Positions 45,809 through 54,552 are shown, counted from the stretch's first letter. The stretch: 64,000 nt of DNA from Lactobacillus sp. (GCA_022484695.1 JAKVKU010000007.1:124001-188000), one strand, 5' to 3'. Notes: generated by a model from the sequence alone, not told the origin. Program-made: numbers and translations.

Positions 45809-46927
45809 CTAGTCGTCTTGCCAGACACTTTGAGCCACATCACGTACTAAGGAAAGTTTGCCCCATTGGTCATCTGGCGTCAAGCGGTTCCCTTCTTCTG
45901 TGGAGGCAAAGCCACATTGCGACGACAGGCATAAATCAGCTAAAGGATAGTATTGACTGGCTTCTTTGATGCGGGCTTTGAGGTCAGCGGGATCTTCTAG
46001 TTCAGGGAACTTACTGGTAACTAGGCCTAAAACCACCCGTTGGTCCAAGCCGTTGGCGGCAATTTTAGCCAAGGGTTCAAAGCCCCCGGAGCGTTCGTCG
46101 TCATATTCCAGGAAGTAGCCGTCGATGTGTAATTGGGCTAAGTAATCGGCCACGGGATCATAAGCCCCGGCACCGGCCCAAGTGGAATCATAGTTGCCCC
46201 GACACACATGCATGGTTAAGGTCAAATCGTCAGGTTTGTTGTCGGCAATGGCGTTGATGGCCTTCACGGCAGCTTCAGCCAGTGGGACTAAGTCTGGATT
46301 TAAAGTGTCTTTAGAAAAACTGGCCCACATGCCCCAAGAGGTGTCGTCCAGTTGCAGGTAGCGACAGCCTAAATCATAAAAGCGTTGTACAGTGGTTTGA
46401 TAAGCTTGGATCTCGTTAGCTAAGAAGGCTTCAAAGTCACCTTTATAGTAAGTGTCGATGACTTTGGCTTCGTCGTTGGGGAAGAAAACAGAGGGGCTGG
46501 GGATGGTTTGTTTTAAGGTAATGCCGTCTGGCACCAAAGCTTTGGTCCGGGTGAAACCTTCAAAGAAGGGATGTTCAGGATTATAGGCTAATTTGCCGTC
46601 GATCTTGATACCGCCTTTGCGGGTTTCCTCCCCATTGAAGGTATAGCCATGCTCAGGGGTGAAGAAGTGGGCCCCTTGCAGACCAGCAAAGAAATCCAAG
46701 TGCCACCAGCTGCGACGGAATTCACCATCAGTGACCGCTTTATAGCCTAGATCCACTTGTTTGGCGATGATCGTCTTGATTTCTTCATCTTCAATTTCAT
46801 GCAATTGTTTCGGGGTGATCTGCCCATTTTCTAAAGCTGCCCGGGCTTGTTTCAAGTGTGCGGGTCGTAATAGACTGCCCACTAAATCGTAACGATATGG
46901 AAACTTAACTTTGGTTTCAACTGCCAT
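45809..46927 (-). CDS. MetE C-terminal-domain-like methyltransferase (YxjG/YxjH type)
   Basis: Cobalamin-independent methionine-synthase-related enzyme, 372 aa, about half the size of full MetE, carrying the catalytic barrel only. DGEFRRSWWHLDFFAG, QLDDTSWGMW, the zinc ligands in TMHVCRGN and LSSQCGFAS are visible. Homologues in Firmicutes regenerate methionine from homocysteine with a methyl donor. First gene behind a methionine-specific T-box, followed by malY and the metB/C-like gene. Confidence 0.9.
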   Translation of the reverse strand: MAVETKVKFPYRYDLVGSLLRPAHLKQARAALENGQITPKQLHEIEDEEIKTIIAKQVDLGYKAVTDGEFRRSWWHLDFFAGLQGAHFFTPEHGYTFNGEETRKGGIKIDGKLAYNPEHPFFEGFTRTKALVPDGITLKQTIPSPSVFFPNDEAKVIDTYYKGDFEAFLANEIQAYQTTVQRFYDLGCRYLQLDDTSWGMWASFSKDTLNPDLVPLAEAAVKAINAIADNKPDDLTLTMHVCRGNYDSTWAGAGAYDPVADYLAQLHIDGYFLEYDDERSGGFEPLAKIAANGLDQRVVLGLVTSKFPELEDPADLKARIKEASQYYPLADLCLSSQCGFASTEEGNRLTPDDQWGKLSLVRDVAQSVWQDD

Positions 46928-46970
46928 CTTTTAAAACTCCTTTGTTTATCTATTTGGAATCGCGGGTATA

Positions 46971-47200
46971 AAAAAACGCCCTCAGCAAAAATTGCTAAGG
47001 GCGACTACATCGCGGTACCACCTTAAATTTTGGCGGTCTTCACAGGCCACCACTTCACCGGTACCCTAAAGGATACCGTAACGCGCTAATGGGCGCACCC
47101 ATTTCAACTTTACCCTAGGGCTCAGCTGAAAAACGCTCAAAGACCATTTTCGTATTCGTAAGGCCATCGACTCACACCAACCGTCGACTCTCTTAGACCT
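46971..47200 (-). ncRNA. T-box riboswitch, methionine specificity
   Basis: Minus-strand leader with the T-box sequence AAGGTGGTACCGCG (complement at 47011-47024), the AGAGAG at the stem I base (about 47188-47194) and a final terminator GCCCTTAGCAA / TTGCTGAGGGC plus a T run (46971-47003). The specifier-loop triplet appears to be ATG (47145-47147), i.e. Met, which fits the downstream sulfur amino acid genes. Uncharged tRNA-Met binding would prevent termination. Confidence 0.93.
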
Positions 47201-47255
47201 GTAAAATACTACTTATCTTTTCATGGCGTTCTAATAATCTGCTAACTTGTTTGTA

Positions 47256-47284
47256 AGTATAGGGGGCTTTGGCAGGTTTGTCAA
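47256..47284 (-). promoter_or_regulatory. Promoter of the T-box operon
   Basis: On the minus strand TTGACA (47279-47284), 17 bases, TATACT (47256-47261). The -35 box overlaps the last codons of the DJ-1/PfpI gene. Confidence 0.8.
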
Positions 47285-48072
47285 GGGGTGGTGTTTGGCA
47301 AATTGGCGGGATTTTGATTTAGTTGCGCTCTCGAATAAATATCATAAAAGGTCCGGGCGAATAAATGGGCATCCCCAGGCCAGCGGGCAGATACGTATTG
47401 GCGGTCTTGGACCACAAAGGCCGGCCTGAAATTCGTGGCGGTGTCCCGACCTAGGGGTAAGGGGCCAGTATGAAATTGTTTGGGGTTATTTAGCGCCGCG
47501 GTGACTTCGGTTTGCACCAGCTTAGGGTAAGTCCGGTAGTACCGACCCAACCACAGGCCCGTCAAGGCATAGGCCGCCAATTCCTGGGTGGCCAATAAGG
47601 CCGTGGTGTTGTAATCGGCTAAGTTAGACTGCCCAGTTTGGGCGTTTTGACTGCGGGCGGCCACAATGGTGCCATGGCAAATGGCCCCGATGGGTTTAGT
47701 GGCTTTGAAGAACGCGGCGACTTTTTGTTGTAAAATACCGCTGCCCAAATAACTTCTCATGCCAGGATCATGTCCCCCAGGTAACAATAAGCCTTGAAAG
47801 TCAGCGGGGTTGATCTGTTGGTAGGGGATGGGATGTTGAAAGCCATCAGATTGGACCATGGTTTCATAGGCGGCAATGGCACTGGGGGCGGCCATGAGGA
47901 CTTTTTTGAAGGGCCCAAAGCCCTTGCCCGTCAACAGCCGGCGGTCGCCTTGGGCCACTTGGCCCCTGGGGGTAGCGAAGACCACCCGGACTTGCTGTTG
48001 GGTTAAAAATTGCCAAGGGATGGCCACTTCCGTAGGGTCAAAGCCATAATTGGGTAAAGGGATTAAAATCAA
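47281..48072 (-). CDS. DJ-1/PfpI-superfamily protein
   Basis: Class I glutamine-amidotransferase-like fold, 263 aa. FQGLLLPGGHDPGMRSYLG and the nucleophile elbow Cys in GAICHGTIVAARS mark the family, which includes glyoxalase III/deglycase-like and chaperone-like proteins. The function is not fixed by sequence. It starts at TTG (48072) behind GGGAGC. No terminator separates it from the T-box promoter; the two overlap. Confidence 0.85.
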   Translation of the reverse strand: MILIPLPNYGFDPTEVAIPWQFLTQQQVRVVFATPRGQVAQGDRRLLTGKGFGPFKKVLMAAPSAIAAYETMVQSDGFQHPIPYQQINPADFQGLLLPGGHDPGMRSYLGSGILQQKVAAFFKATKPIGAICHGTIVAARSQNAQTGQSNLADYNTTALLATQELAAYALTGLWLGRYYRTYPKLVQTEVTAALNNPKQFHTGPLPLGRDTATNFRPAFVVQDRQYVSARWPGDAHLFARTFYDIYSRAQLNQNPANLPNTTP

Positions 48073-48117
48073 AACTATCAGCTCCCAACATTAAACGTGG
48101 TGGGTAATGTAAATTAC

Positions 48118-48615
48118 TTACTGAAAATCGTCGTCGGCAAAATCTGCTGGGGTGTAATTGGCCACCGCTTTACTGAGGTATTCATGGAGCTCTTGGGCCA
48201 GTTTAGTGTCCTCATCCCCGCTGTAGACTTCCCAATTACCAATGAGTTCAATGGTATTCAGTTCGATTTTATCCGGGATCACAAACTCGTTTTGAATGGT
48301 GGTGGCCAAATCTTTGACGACTTCGTTAACCTGATCCAGCGACTCAAACTTATACGGCAGCGTGTCCGGCATATCGAAAACGTCAGCATACTTCTTGGCA
48401 AAAGCTGTCTTGAGTTGGTTGAAAGCCCGCCGATACTTCCGAGCCAGTTGTTTGCGACCCTCTAAATTTTCCGTGAAATAGGGACTGCGGGCATAAAAAC
48501 GAATTTGGAAAAATGGGGCGTCATCCACCATCCCCGAAGCATATTCTCCCTGGTCTAGGGTAATATCGGGATCGTTAAAGATATTAAATTGTTCTAATAC
48601 AATAGAAACAGCCAT
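48118..48615 (-). CDS. Unrecognised 165-aa protein
   Basis: I do not recognise the family. The chain is acidic, mixed alpha/beta, with no signal, membrane segment or Cys. It has features such as EQFNIFNDPDITLDQGEY near the N terminus and an Asp-rich C terminus (ADFADDDFQ). It has a normal ribosome site (AAAGGGGG) and codon use like its neighbours. It lies 45 bases upstream of the DJ-1/PfpI gene on the same strand and may share its transcript. Confidence 0.78.
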   Translation of the reverse strand: MAVSIVLEQFNIFNDPDITLDQGEYASGMVDDAPFFQIRFYARSPYFTENLEGRKQLARKYRRAFNQLKTAFAKKYADVFDMPDTLPYKFESLDQVNEVVKDLATTIQNEFVIPDKIELNTIELIGNWEVYSGDEDTKLAQELHEYLSKAVANYTPADFADDDFQ

Positions 48616-48794
48616 TTTGAATTCCCCCTTTGTAAGTTAACTTCATTATACTAAATTATACTCAGAACTACTATCATAAACGCTGCGTTGGGCAAACAAA
48701 TTTTTGTAGAAGGATATTTTTCAGCATTTTAACGCTTAACGTGTTATATTAAACTTGAATTTAAGTCATCTAGCACCCAAAGGAGGGGCAATTT

Positions 48795-49562
48795 ATGGAT
48801 TTAAATGGGCATCACATTTTGATCACCGGTGGCACCACTGGGATTGGGTTAGGCTTGGCGAAGGCGTTTGCGGCACAAAACAATCAGATTTTGATTGTGG
48901 ACGATAGTGCCGAAAGGCTGGCACAAGTGAAGGCGCAATTACCAGATGTATTGATTTACCAGGCTAATTTAAGCAAAGCGGATCAGCGTGAAGATTTGAA
49001 GTATTGGGTCGCGGATAATTTCGCGGATATCGACATGCTGATTAACGATGCGGAGATTCAGCGTTGGGTCAACTTGAAGAATTTACAGCATGACTGGCAT
49101 TGGTATCATCAAGAGCTAAATTTGGATTTTGAAGCGCAGATTCATTTGACTATGTTATTTTTACCGCGAATTTTGAAACAACCCAATGGGGCTATTGTCA
49201 CAGTGTCATCGGGCCTGGTCCTTAATCCTGGGGCTTGGGCGCCCCTATACACCGCCGCCAAAGCTGGGGTGCATGGGTTTACCCAAGCACTACGTTTGCA
49301 GTTGCAAGATACCGACACCAAAGTGTTTGAAATCTTACCCCCAGTGGTGAACGGGGATTTAGAAGATGAGGATGCCCGGACTTATGGGGCGGACTTAGAC
49401 GAATTTATCGCCGCAGTGATCCAACAATTCCAAGAAAACTTCCCAGAAATCACCTTTGACACTTCCTGGGACCAATTGCGGGCCAGTAAAGCGGATAATA
49501 ACGCCGCGGCCCAAGAAAATTGGAACCGATTTAAAGATAACCAACGTTTTCTAAAAGCTTAA
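48795..49562 (+). CDS. Short-chain dehydrogenase/reductase (DltE-like)
   Basis: NAD(P)-binding oxidoreductase, 255 aa. TGGTTGIGLGLAKAF is the cofactor motif; LINDAEIQ replaces the usual NNAG; catalytic Ser is in VSSGLVL and Tyr/Lys in YTAAKAGV. The pattern resembles DltE-type proteins. Substrate unknown. AAAGGAGGGG precedes the ATG; a terminator follows, so it is a single-gene unit. Confidence 0.85.
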   Translation: MDLNGHHILITGGTTGIGLGLAKAFAAQNNQILIVDDSAERLAQVKAQLPDVLIYQANLSKADQREDLKYWVADNFADIDMLINDAEIQRWVNLKNLQHDWHWYHQELNLDFEAQIHLTMLFLPRILKQPNGAIVTVSSGLVLNPGAWAPLYTAAKAGVHGFTQALRLQLQDTDTKVFEILPPVVNGDLEDEDARTYGADLDEFIAAVIQQFQENFPEITFDTSWDQLRASKADNNAAAQENWNRFKDNQRFLKA

Positions 49563-49580
49563 ACTAATTAATGAATTCAA

Positions 49581-49616
49581 AAACCACTCAGCGAAAAATT
49601 GGCTGGGTGGTTTTTT
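49581..49616. terminator. Terminator between SDR and HAD genes
   Basis: Stem AACCACTCAGC / GGCTGGGTGGTT with an about eight-base loop and a T6 tail on the plus strand, A-rich flank on the other side; serves convergent genes. Confidence 0.85.
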
Positions 49617-49622
49617 GCGAGC

Positions 49623-50249
49623 TTATGACATAATTTTTAAAATATCCTGGGGCTGGGCCAACTGATAGCGGGCTGTGGGGAAGGTTTGGCCTGGGGCCGC
49701 CCCCCATAAGGCGGCGGCAAAATCAATGCCAGCACTTTGGGCGGCTTGGGCGTCACTTAAGGCATCCCCGATATAAAGTGTCGTTGCAGGGGGCACCTGT
49801 AATTGTGCCGCGGCATGCAACAGGGGTCGGGGGTCGGGTTTGTGATAGGGCAGGCTATCGGCAGTAACCACCACAGCCATGGCATTTAAGAATTCAGTGG
49901 GGTCCATCTGTTGTAAATCAGCGTCATTGCGGGCCGTGACCACGCCTAATTTCACGCCGGTTTGTTGCAGGGCGAACAGCGTAGCGGCTACCCCTGGATA
50001 AAGGGGCTCCAGATATTGTCGGTGCTTGCTTTCGGCGTCATAGGCGGCCAACAAGCGGGCCTTTTGAGCTGGGGCAATATCCAGGGCGGCCATTTCCTGG
50101 GGGACAGCCATTGCAAAAGTTTGGCGTAACTGCTGGGGTGTGGCCTGCCGGTGAAATTGGGGCAAGATGGCTTGCATGATTTGTTGATAGGGGCTGAAAC
50201 TGTCGATCAAGGTGCCATCAATATCGAAGAGCAGCAATTGATAAGTCAT
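49623..50249 (-). CDS. HAD-family phosphatase in the thiamine operon
   Basis: Haloacid-dehalogenase-like hydrolase, 208 aa. The nucleophile motif is LLFDIDGTLIDS, motif II GVVTARND, motif III YHKPDPRP and motif IV YIGDALSDAQAAQSAG, with a helical cap of the phosphoglycolate phosphatase type. It lies nine bases after thiE in a TPP-riboswitch operon. ThiE makes thiamine monophosphate; if the organism lacks ThiL, a phosphatase would be needed before pyrophosphorylation. A role as thiamine phosphate phosphatase is a reasonable inference, not shown. Confidence 0.88.
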   Translation of the reverse strand: MTYQLLLFDIDGTLIDSFSPYQQIMQAILPQFHRQATPQQLRQTFAMAVPQEMAALDIAPAQKARLLAAYDAESKHRQYLEPLYPGVAATLFALQQTGVKLGVVTARNDADLQQMDPTEFLNAMAVVVTADSLPYHKPDPRPLLHAAAQLQVPPATTLYIGDALSDAQAAQSAGIDFAAALWGAAPGQTFPTARYQLAQPQDILKIMS

Positions 50250-50258
50250 GACCTCACC

Positions 50259-50906
50259 TCAAATTGAATAGTCAATGGCGTTCATGGCGGCAACGGTTTG
50301 CGCGATGTCGTGGCTGCGGGCAATCAGAGAAATCACTGCTGCCCCGGCCACCCCCGTTGCCGGTAATTCCTTTAAGTTGGCAGCGTTAATGCCGCCGATG
50401 GCCACAATGGGCCGGTGGCTGATTTGGGTCAGGGCTGTTAACCCCGCCAAGCCAATCACCGGGGCACTTGCCTTAGAGGGACTGGTGTAAATAGCACCAC
50501 TGCCGATATAGCTGATGCCTGGGATGTGATTGGCCGCTTCAACTTGGGCTTTGGTGTGGCAAGACAAGCCAATGAACATTTCTTGGCTGACCTGGGCCAC
50601 AACTTGGGCCGCCGCTGCATCGGTTTGACCCACGTGCACGCCATCGGCATGGAGGCGATGGGCTAAATCCACATCGTTGTCGACGATAAAGGGGATGTGA
50701 TAAGCCCCACAGAGTTTTTGCAGACGTTGGGCCATGGTCAACAGATGCAGGCCTGTCAAGGCATCTGGCCCTTTTTCCCGAAATTGAAAGGCGGTGATGC
50801 CCGCATCTAAAGCTTGCCGTACCACGTCTTCTAAGGTTTCACCTGCTGGAATATCCGGTGTGCCGGCAATAAAATAAGTATGGAGCATGGTTTTGTCAAA
50901 TTTCAT
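50259..50906 (-). CDS. thiE: Thiamine-phosphate synthase ThiE
   Basis: Couples hydroxymethylpyrimidine diphosphate and hydroxyethylthiazole phosphate to thiamine phosphate; 215 aa, TIM barrel. FQFREKGPD, IVDNDVDLAHRLHADGVHVGQTD, GLSCHTKAQ, YIGSGAIYTSPSK and IVAIGGINAAN occur in the normal order. The ATG at 50906 is favoured over the TTG at 50915 by spacing to AAGGGAAG. Second gene of thiM-thiE-HAD. Confidence 0.95.
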   Translation of the reverse strand: MKFDKTMLHTYFIAGTPDIPAGETLEDVVRQALDAGITAFQFREKGPDALTGLHLLTMAQRLQKLCGAYHIPFIVDNDVDLAHRLHADGVHVGQTDAAAAQVVAQVSQEMFIGLSCHTKAQVEAANHIPGISYIGSGAIYTSPSKASAPVIGLAGLTALTQISHRPIVAIGGINAANLKELPATGVAGAAVISLIARSHDIAQTVAAMNAIDYSI

Positions 50907-50932
50907 CAGGCTCAAAACTTCCCTTCACGCCG

Positions 50933-51730
50933 CTAATCAAAGCGGATTTGTTTTGCAATGGTCACCACATCGATCCAGCTCAGATCATCGATCAAACTGG
51001 CCGCAAAAGCGCTGGGTTGGGTGGCTTTCACAGTCTTGGCCACCAATTCTCCGGTGGTGCTGAAAATGCCTGTGGCAACTTGGGCCGCTTCAAAGTAGTC
51101 CGTGGTGATGCCACAGAAGCAGCCAATGATGCTGGACAACATGTCCCCAGAGCCCACGTGCAATTTGAATAGATCGGTTTCGTTGTAGACTTTTACCACC
51201 ACACTGCCGTTGGTGATGATATCAGTTTTGCCACTTTCCACCACCACACAATGGCGCTGGTTGGCTAAATCTTTAGCAATGGCCACGGGGTCAGCGCTAC
51301 CTTCACCGGCATCAATGCCCTTGGCCTGCCAGTCGGCCCCAGCTAAGGCAGCAATTTCCCCGGCGTTACCCCGAATAACGGCCACTTGATGGCGGTCTAA
51401 TAGGGCTTCGGCGCGCTTTTTCCGCGCTGGGGAGGCACCCACGGCTACCGGGTCTAAAATGATGGGTTTTTGATACTGGTTGGCAAAGCCCATGATGGTA
51501 TCAATATTGTCGATGCGGGGGTCCACAAAGGCCCCCAAGTTCACTGTCAAGGAACTGCAGATTTTGGTCAAATCTTCGGCTTCTCCGGTTTCTTCCGCAC
51601 CTCCAGCGGCGGCTGGTGAAGCCCCAATGGCGTTGACGGCGTTACAAAGGTCTTGGACCGTGACAAAATTGGCAATATTATAAGCAATGGGATTTTTCGC
51701 CCGTAATTCATCTAATAATGCTAGTTTCAA
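50933..51730 (-). CDS. thiM: Hydroxyethylthiazole kinase ThiM
   Basis: Salvages thiazole by phosphorylating hydroxyethylthiazole; 265 aa. NIANFVTVQDLCNAVNAIGASP, LDPVAVGASPARK, IRGNAGEIAAL and HVGSGDMLSSIIG (with the catalytic region usually GTGC; here GSGD) match the ribokinase-like ThiM family. First gene of the TPP-riboswitch operon; no thiC or thiG is in the window, so the operon appears to serve salvage. Confidence 0.95.
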   Translation of the reverse strand: MKLALLDELRAKNPIAYNIANFVTVQDLCNAVNAIGASPAAAGGAEETGEAEDLTKICSSLTVNLGAFVDPRIDNIDTIMGFANQYQKPIILDPVAVGASPARKKRAEALLDRHQVAVIRGNAGEIAALAGADWQAKGIDAGEGSADPVAIAKDLANQRHCVVVESGKTDIITNGSVVVKVYNETDLFKLHVGSGDMLSSIIGCFCGITTDYFEAAQVATGIFSTTGELVAKTVKATQPSAFAASLIDDLSWIDVVTIAKQIRFD

Positions 51731-51757
51731 TGTAAAATTCCCCCTATAAAAGTAATT

Positions 51758-51790
51758 AAAAAAAGCTCACAAGAAACCAGCTTGTCAGCG
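51758..51790 (-). terminator. Riboswitch-controlled terminator before thiM
   Basis: Minus strand stem GCTGACAAG / CTTGTGAGC followed by a run of seven T, between the TPP aptamer and thiM. It is the likely expression platform. Confidence 0.8.
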
Positions 51791-51829
51791 CTTTGCAATC
51801 CTAGAGAGATGTTTGAAAGACAGAGCACA

Positions 51830-51917
51830 CATTCCCTACGCAAGCACTAACTTACAGGTTCCAAGGGGCCGAGCCCAACAGGCCCATCTCAGTTGCTCAC
51901 GGCAACATCCCTAGTGT
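51830..51917 (-). ncRNA. TPP riboswitch (Thi box)
   Basis: The minus strand shows the TPP aptamer motifs in order: ACTAGGG, CTGAGATG, CCTTGGAACCTG and GCGTAGGGAA. It lies about 100 bases upstream of thiM. A possible promoter TTGACG (51958-51963), 18 bases, TACAAC (51934-51939) precedes it. Between there and the aldo/keto reductase start at 52152 I see nothing else firm. Confidence 0.95.
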
Positions 51918-52151
51918 TTTGTTTAACAATAAGGTTGTACCATATAACCGCCAGGCGCGTCAATTTGAGGCGGTGCGGCTTGAACAAGTTGGTAATGTTA
52001 ACCAAAAGCGGCGTTAACAGCCCAGCAGACAGCTAATTTGGCCCTTTGCCCAAGTTTTTTTGGCAAAGTGGGGCTGGTTTTAAGGCCGTTTAAAGTTGTA
52101 GAATGTAACTGTAGTCGTTACAACTGGTTTCTTGGAAAGGGGATTTGTTTT

Positions 52152-53000
52152 TTGAAAACATTGAAAATCGCTGACCGAACCGTCCCAGCCGTGGGTGTGG
52201 GCACTTGGTATATGGGCGAAAACCGGGCCATTCATCAACAAGAAGTTAAGGCCATTCAAGCCGCCGTTCATGCCGGGGCCCGCTTGATCGATACCGCCGA
52301 GATGTATGGCAGTGGTCAAGCAGAGACATTGGTGGGCGAAGCCATTGCACCTTTCAAGCGGCAGGACTTGGTCATTGTGGACAAGGTCTTACCCCAAAAC
52401 GCCAACAAAAAAGCCATGGCTCATAGCTTAGAACAAAGCTTGCGGCGCTTGCAAACCGATTATGTGGACCTTTACTTATATCACTGGCGGGGCAGCACAC
52501 CTTTAGCAGAAACCGTCAGCGAACTACAACGCCTCCAAAAAAGCGGCAAAATTTTACGGTGGGGTGTTTCTAATTTTGATACCGATGACATGCAAGAACT
52601 CGCCCAATTGGCCAGTGCACAAGAAATTGCCACGGATCAGGTTTTGTATAATGTGAACCAACGGGGACCAGAATATGATTTAATCCCTTGGCTGGCCAAA
52701 CAGCAGATTCCCATGATGGCCTATTCCCCAGTGGATCACGGCGGGTTAAAACGCAGTGCCCAATTGAAGAATCCAGCCTTATTAGCCATGGCCCAGGATC
52801 ATCAGGCCAATGTGATGCAAGTTTTATTAGCCTGGGTGATTCAAAAGGACAACATCATCGCGATTCCCAAAACCAGTGTCCCGGAACATGCCCAAGAGAA
52901 TATAGCCGCCGCTGGTATCCAATTAAGCCCGGCAGAATTAAAAACCATTGACGGTATCTTTCCCGCACCAACTCGAAAAGAACCTTTAGCTATCTATTAA
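52152..53000 (+). CDS. Aldo/keto reductase
   Basis: NADPH-dependent carbonyl reductase, 282 aa, TIM barrel. Catalytic residues appear as Asp and Tyr in LIDTAEMYGSGQAE, Lys in VIVDKVLP and His in YLYHWRG; the cofactor loop IPKTSVPEHAQENIAA is at the C terminus. The TTG at 52152 follows AAAGGGGA; the track start 38 codons earlier has no ribosome site. Substrate unknown. A terminator follows. Confidence 0.9.
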   Translation: MKTLKIADRTVPAVGVGTWYMGENRAIHQQEVKAIQAAVHAGARLIDTAEMYGSGQAETLVGEAIAPFKRQDLVIVDKVLPQNANKKAMAHSLEQSLRRLQTDYVDLYLYHWRGSTPLAETVSELQRLQKSGKILRWGVSNFDTDDMQELAQLASAQEIATDQVLYNVNQRGPEYDLIPWLAKQQIPMMAYSPVDHGGLKRSAQLKNPALLAMAQDHQANVMQVLLAWVIQKDNIIAIPKTSVPEHAQENIAAAGIQLSPAELKTIDGIFPAPTRKEPLAIY

Positions 53001-53012
53001 TTTCAGACTATC

Positions 53013-53062
53013 AAAAACGTCGGTCCAGCAACTGTTGTAAGCTGTGGGACCAACGTTTTTTT
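53013..53062 (+). terminator. Terminator after the aldo/keto reductase gene
   Basis: Stem AAAACGTCGGTCC / GGGACCAACGTTTT with T7 tail and a long loop. Confidence 0.85.
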
Positions 53063-53131
53063 GATGTGGCTATTGAAGCCCAGGCATGATTAATTTATGA
53101 TTAACTTTAAATCACAAGGGAGCTGATTACC

Positions 53132-53827
53132 GTGCAAAAAGTTGGCATTCTCGGTGGCCTAGGACCAGAGGCCACCATGATTTATTACCAAGACATCATT
53201 AAAGGCTTTCAAAAACGGGTAGGTCGGCAAGATGTTCTGCCCGAGTTGATCATCAATAGCGTCAATATGTACCATTTATTCGAGCTGTTAAATCAGCAGG
53301 ATAATGCCGGGGCTGCGGCTTACCTGGGGAAAGGCATTGCCCAATTAGCCCAAGCCGGGGTGGACTTTGTGGCCATGTGTGGCATGACCCCGCATATTGT
53401 TTTTGATCAACTGCAAGCAGCAGCCACCGTGCCCCTATTAAGCATGGTGCAGACTTCGGTGGCTGCGGCCCAAGCCCAAAACTTTACCAAGTTAGGCTTG
53501 TTCGGGACTAAATTCACCATGAGCCATGATTTTGCCACTAAACCCTTTGAGACCCAGGGCATTACCATGTGTTTACCCAACCAGGCTGACCAGGCCTACA
53601 TCCATGAGAAAATCGAGAAGGAACTGGAAAATGGCATCGTCAAACCAGCCACCAAACAGCAATTGTTAAAAATTGCCAATAACTTGATTCAGACCCAGCA
53701 AATTCAAGGTTTGGTCCTAGGCTGTACGGAACTACCTTTGATCATTCAGCCCAATGATTTGCCGGTACCGGCCTTTGATATTGCCCAAATTCATATCCAG
53801 GCCATTGTGGACCGCATTTTTCAATAA
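53132..53827 (+). CDS. Aspartate/glutamate racemase family protein
   Basis: PLP-independent racemase fold, 231 aa, GTG start after AAGGGAG. GILGGLGPEATMIYYQDII is the typical N terminus and LGCTELPLII holds the second catalytic Cys. The first catalytic motif, usually xCNTPH, reads MCGMTPHIVFD, with the Cys two residues away from its usual position. Activity as an aspartate racemase is therefore uncertain; related RacX-like proteins act on other amino acids. Confidence 0.85.
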   Translation: MQKVGILGGLGPEATMIYYQDIIKGFQKRVGRQDVLPELIINSVNMYHLFELLNQQDNAGAAAYLGKGIAQLAQAGVDFVAMCGMTPHIVFDQLQAAATVPLLSMVQTSVAAAQAQNFTKLGLFGTKFTMSHDFATKPFETQGITMCLPNQADQAYIHEKIEKELENGIVKPATKQQLLKIANNLIQTQQIQGLVLGCTELPLIIQPNDLPVPAFDIAQIHIQAIVDRIFQ

Positions 53828-53967
53828 ATAACTGGAACGGCGATTGGAAAGGTGTTAAAGACTCTGCAACCGCTGTCTTCGATTGTGTTATGATTTAAGT
53901 AACGAATGATGGGGATTCAAATTTTGGCTGTACATAGGTTTTACTAAGACAAAAGGAGCGGACAAAA

Positions 53968-54159
53968 ATGTCACAAAGTTTTTTGGGTAATTTAACCACC
54001 GGTATTTTGTTAGCAATTGTCATCGCGTGGTACTACTTCTCAAGAGATAACCCGTCGCTTATCCTAGTTATCCTAGGGGCACTGGCAGCGGCCGTTTTAT
54101 TTGCGGCGGCCATTGCTGAAGTCGTTACTGGGCGGGCGAATATTAAAAAAGATGATTGA
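53968..54159 (+). CDS. Small membrane protein, 63 aa
   Basis: Unknown function. Two hydrophobic segments (GILLAIVIAWYYF and LILVILGALAAAVLFAAAIAEVV) separated by SRDNPS, with a charged tail NIKKDD. A clear AAAGGAG site and a TATGAT box about 75 bases upstream support it as a real gene. Single-gene unit. Confidence 0.72.
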   Translation: MSQSFLGNLTTGILLAIVIAWYYFSRDNPSLILVILGALAAAVLFAAAIAEVVTGRANIKKDD

Positions 54160-54174
54160 GTCATTCTCCATATA

Positions 54175-54191
54175 TACACCGGTTAGGTGTA
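54175..54191. promoter_or_regulatory. Palindrome TACACC-N5-GGTGTA upstream of the toxin-antitoxin pair
   Basis: TACACC (54175-54180) and GGTGTA (54186-54191) form a perfect dyad. Further GGTGTA copies occur at about 54236 and 54257, between it and the antitoxin ATG. This is a likely autoregulatory operator for the RelB-like protein. Confidence 0.55.
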
Positions 54192-54267
54192 ATTAATACT
54201 GAAATAAGCCTGTTTTTGTGTAAATCTTGCTGAATGGGTGTATCATTGTATTATGGAGGTGTATAGA

Positions 54268-54552
54268 ATGGCAACAAAAGATGCAAAAAAGCGGTTAAAT
54301 GTCAATCTGAACGAATCTTTGTATGAGGAAGGCAATGCCATTCTCGATCAGCTGGGTCTCAGTCCATCGACGGTGGTGACAGCACTATATAAGCGGATCG
54401 TCGCTGAACAAGGCATTCCCTTCAAACTAGCGCTCACACCGCGAGAAACAGTGGGCAATGAGTTGGCCCAAACGGTCATGGGCTTACCGGCAAAGCCATT
54501 CAAGAATAAAGAAGAGATTCAGAAATGGCTGGCGGATGATGAAAATTGGTAA
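54268..54552 (+). CDS. RelB/DinJ-family antitoxin
   Basis: Ribbon-helix-helix antitoxin, 94 aa: RLNVNLNESLYEEGNAILDQLGLSPSTVVTALYKRIV is the RelB/DinJ N terminus; the C-terminal part (KEEIQKWLADDENW) should wrap the toxin. The ATG at 54268 follows GGAGGTG; the track start ten codons earlier is unlikely. It overlaps the toxin gene by 14 bases. Confidence 0.9.
   Translation: MATKDAKKRLNVNLNESLYEEGNAILDQLGLSPSTVVTALYKRIVAEQGIPFKLALTPRETVGNELAQTVMGLPAKPFKNKEEIQKWLADDENW

Noticed and set aside
52030-52075. Hairpin TTTGCC...GGCAAA upstream of the aldo/keto reductase
   Set aside because: The T run is in the loop rather than after the stem, so it is not a convincing terminator.
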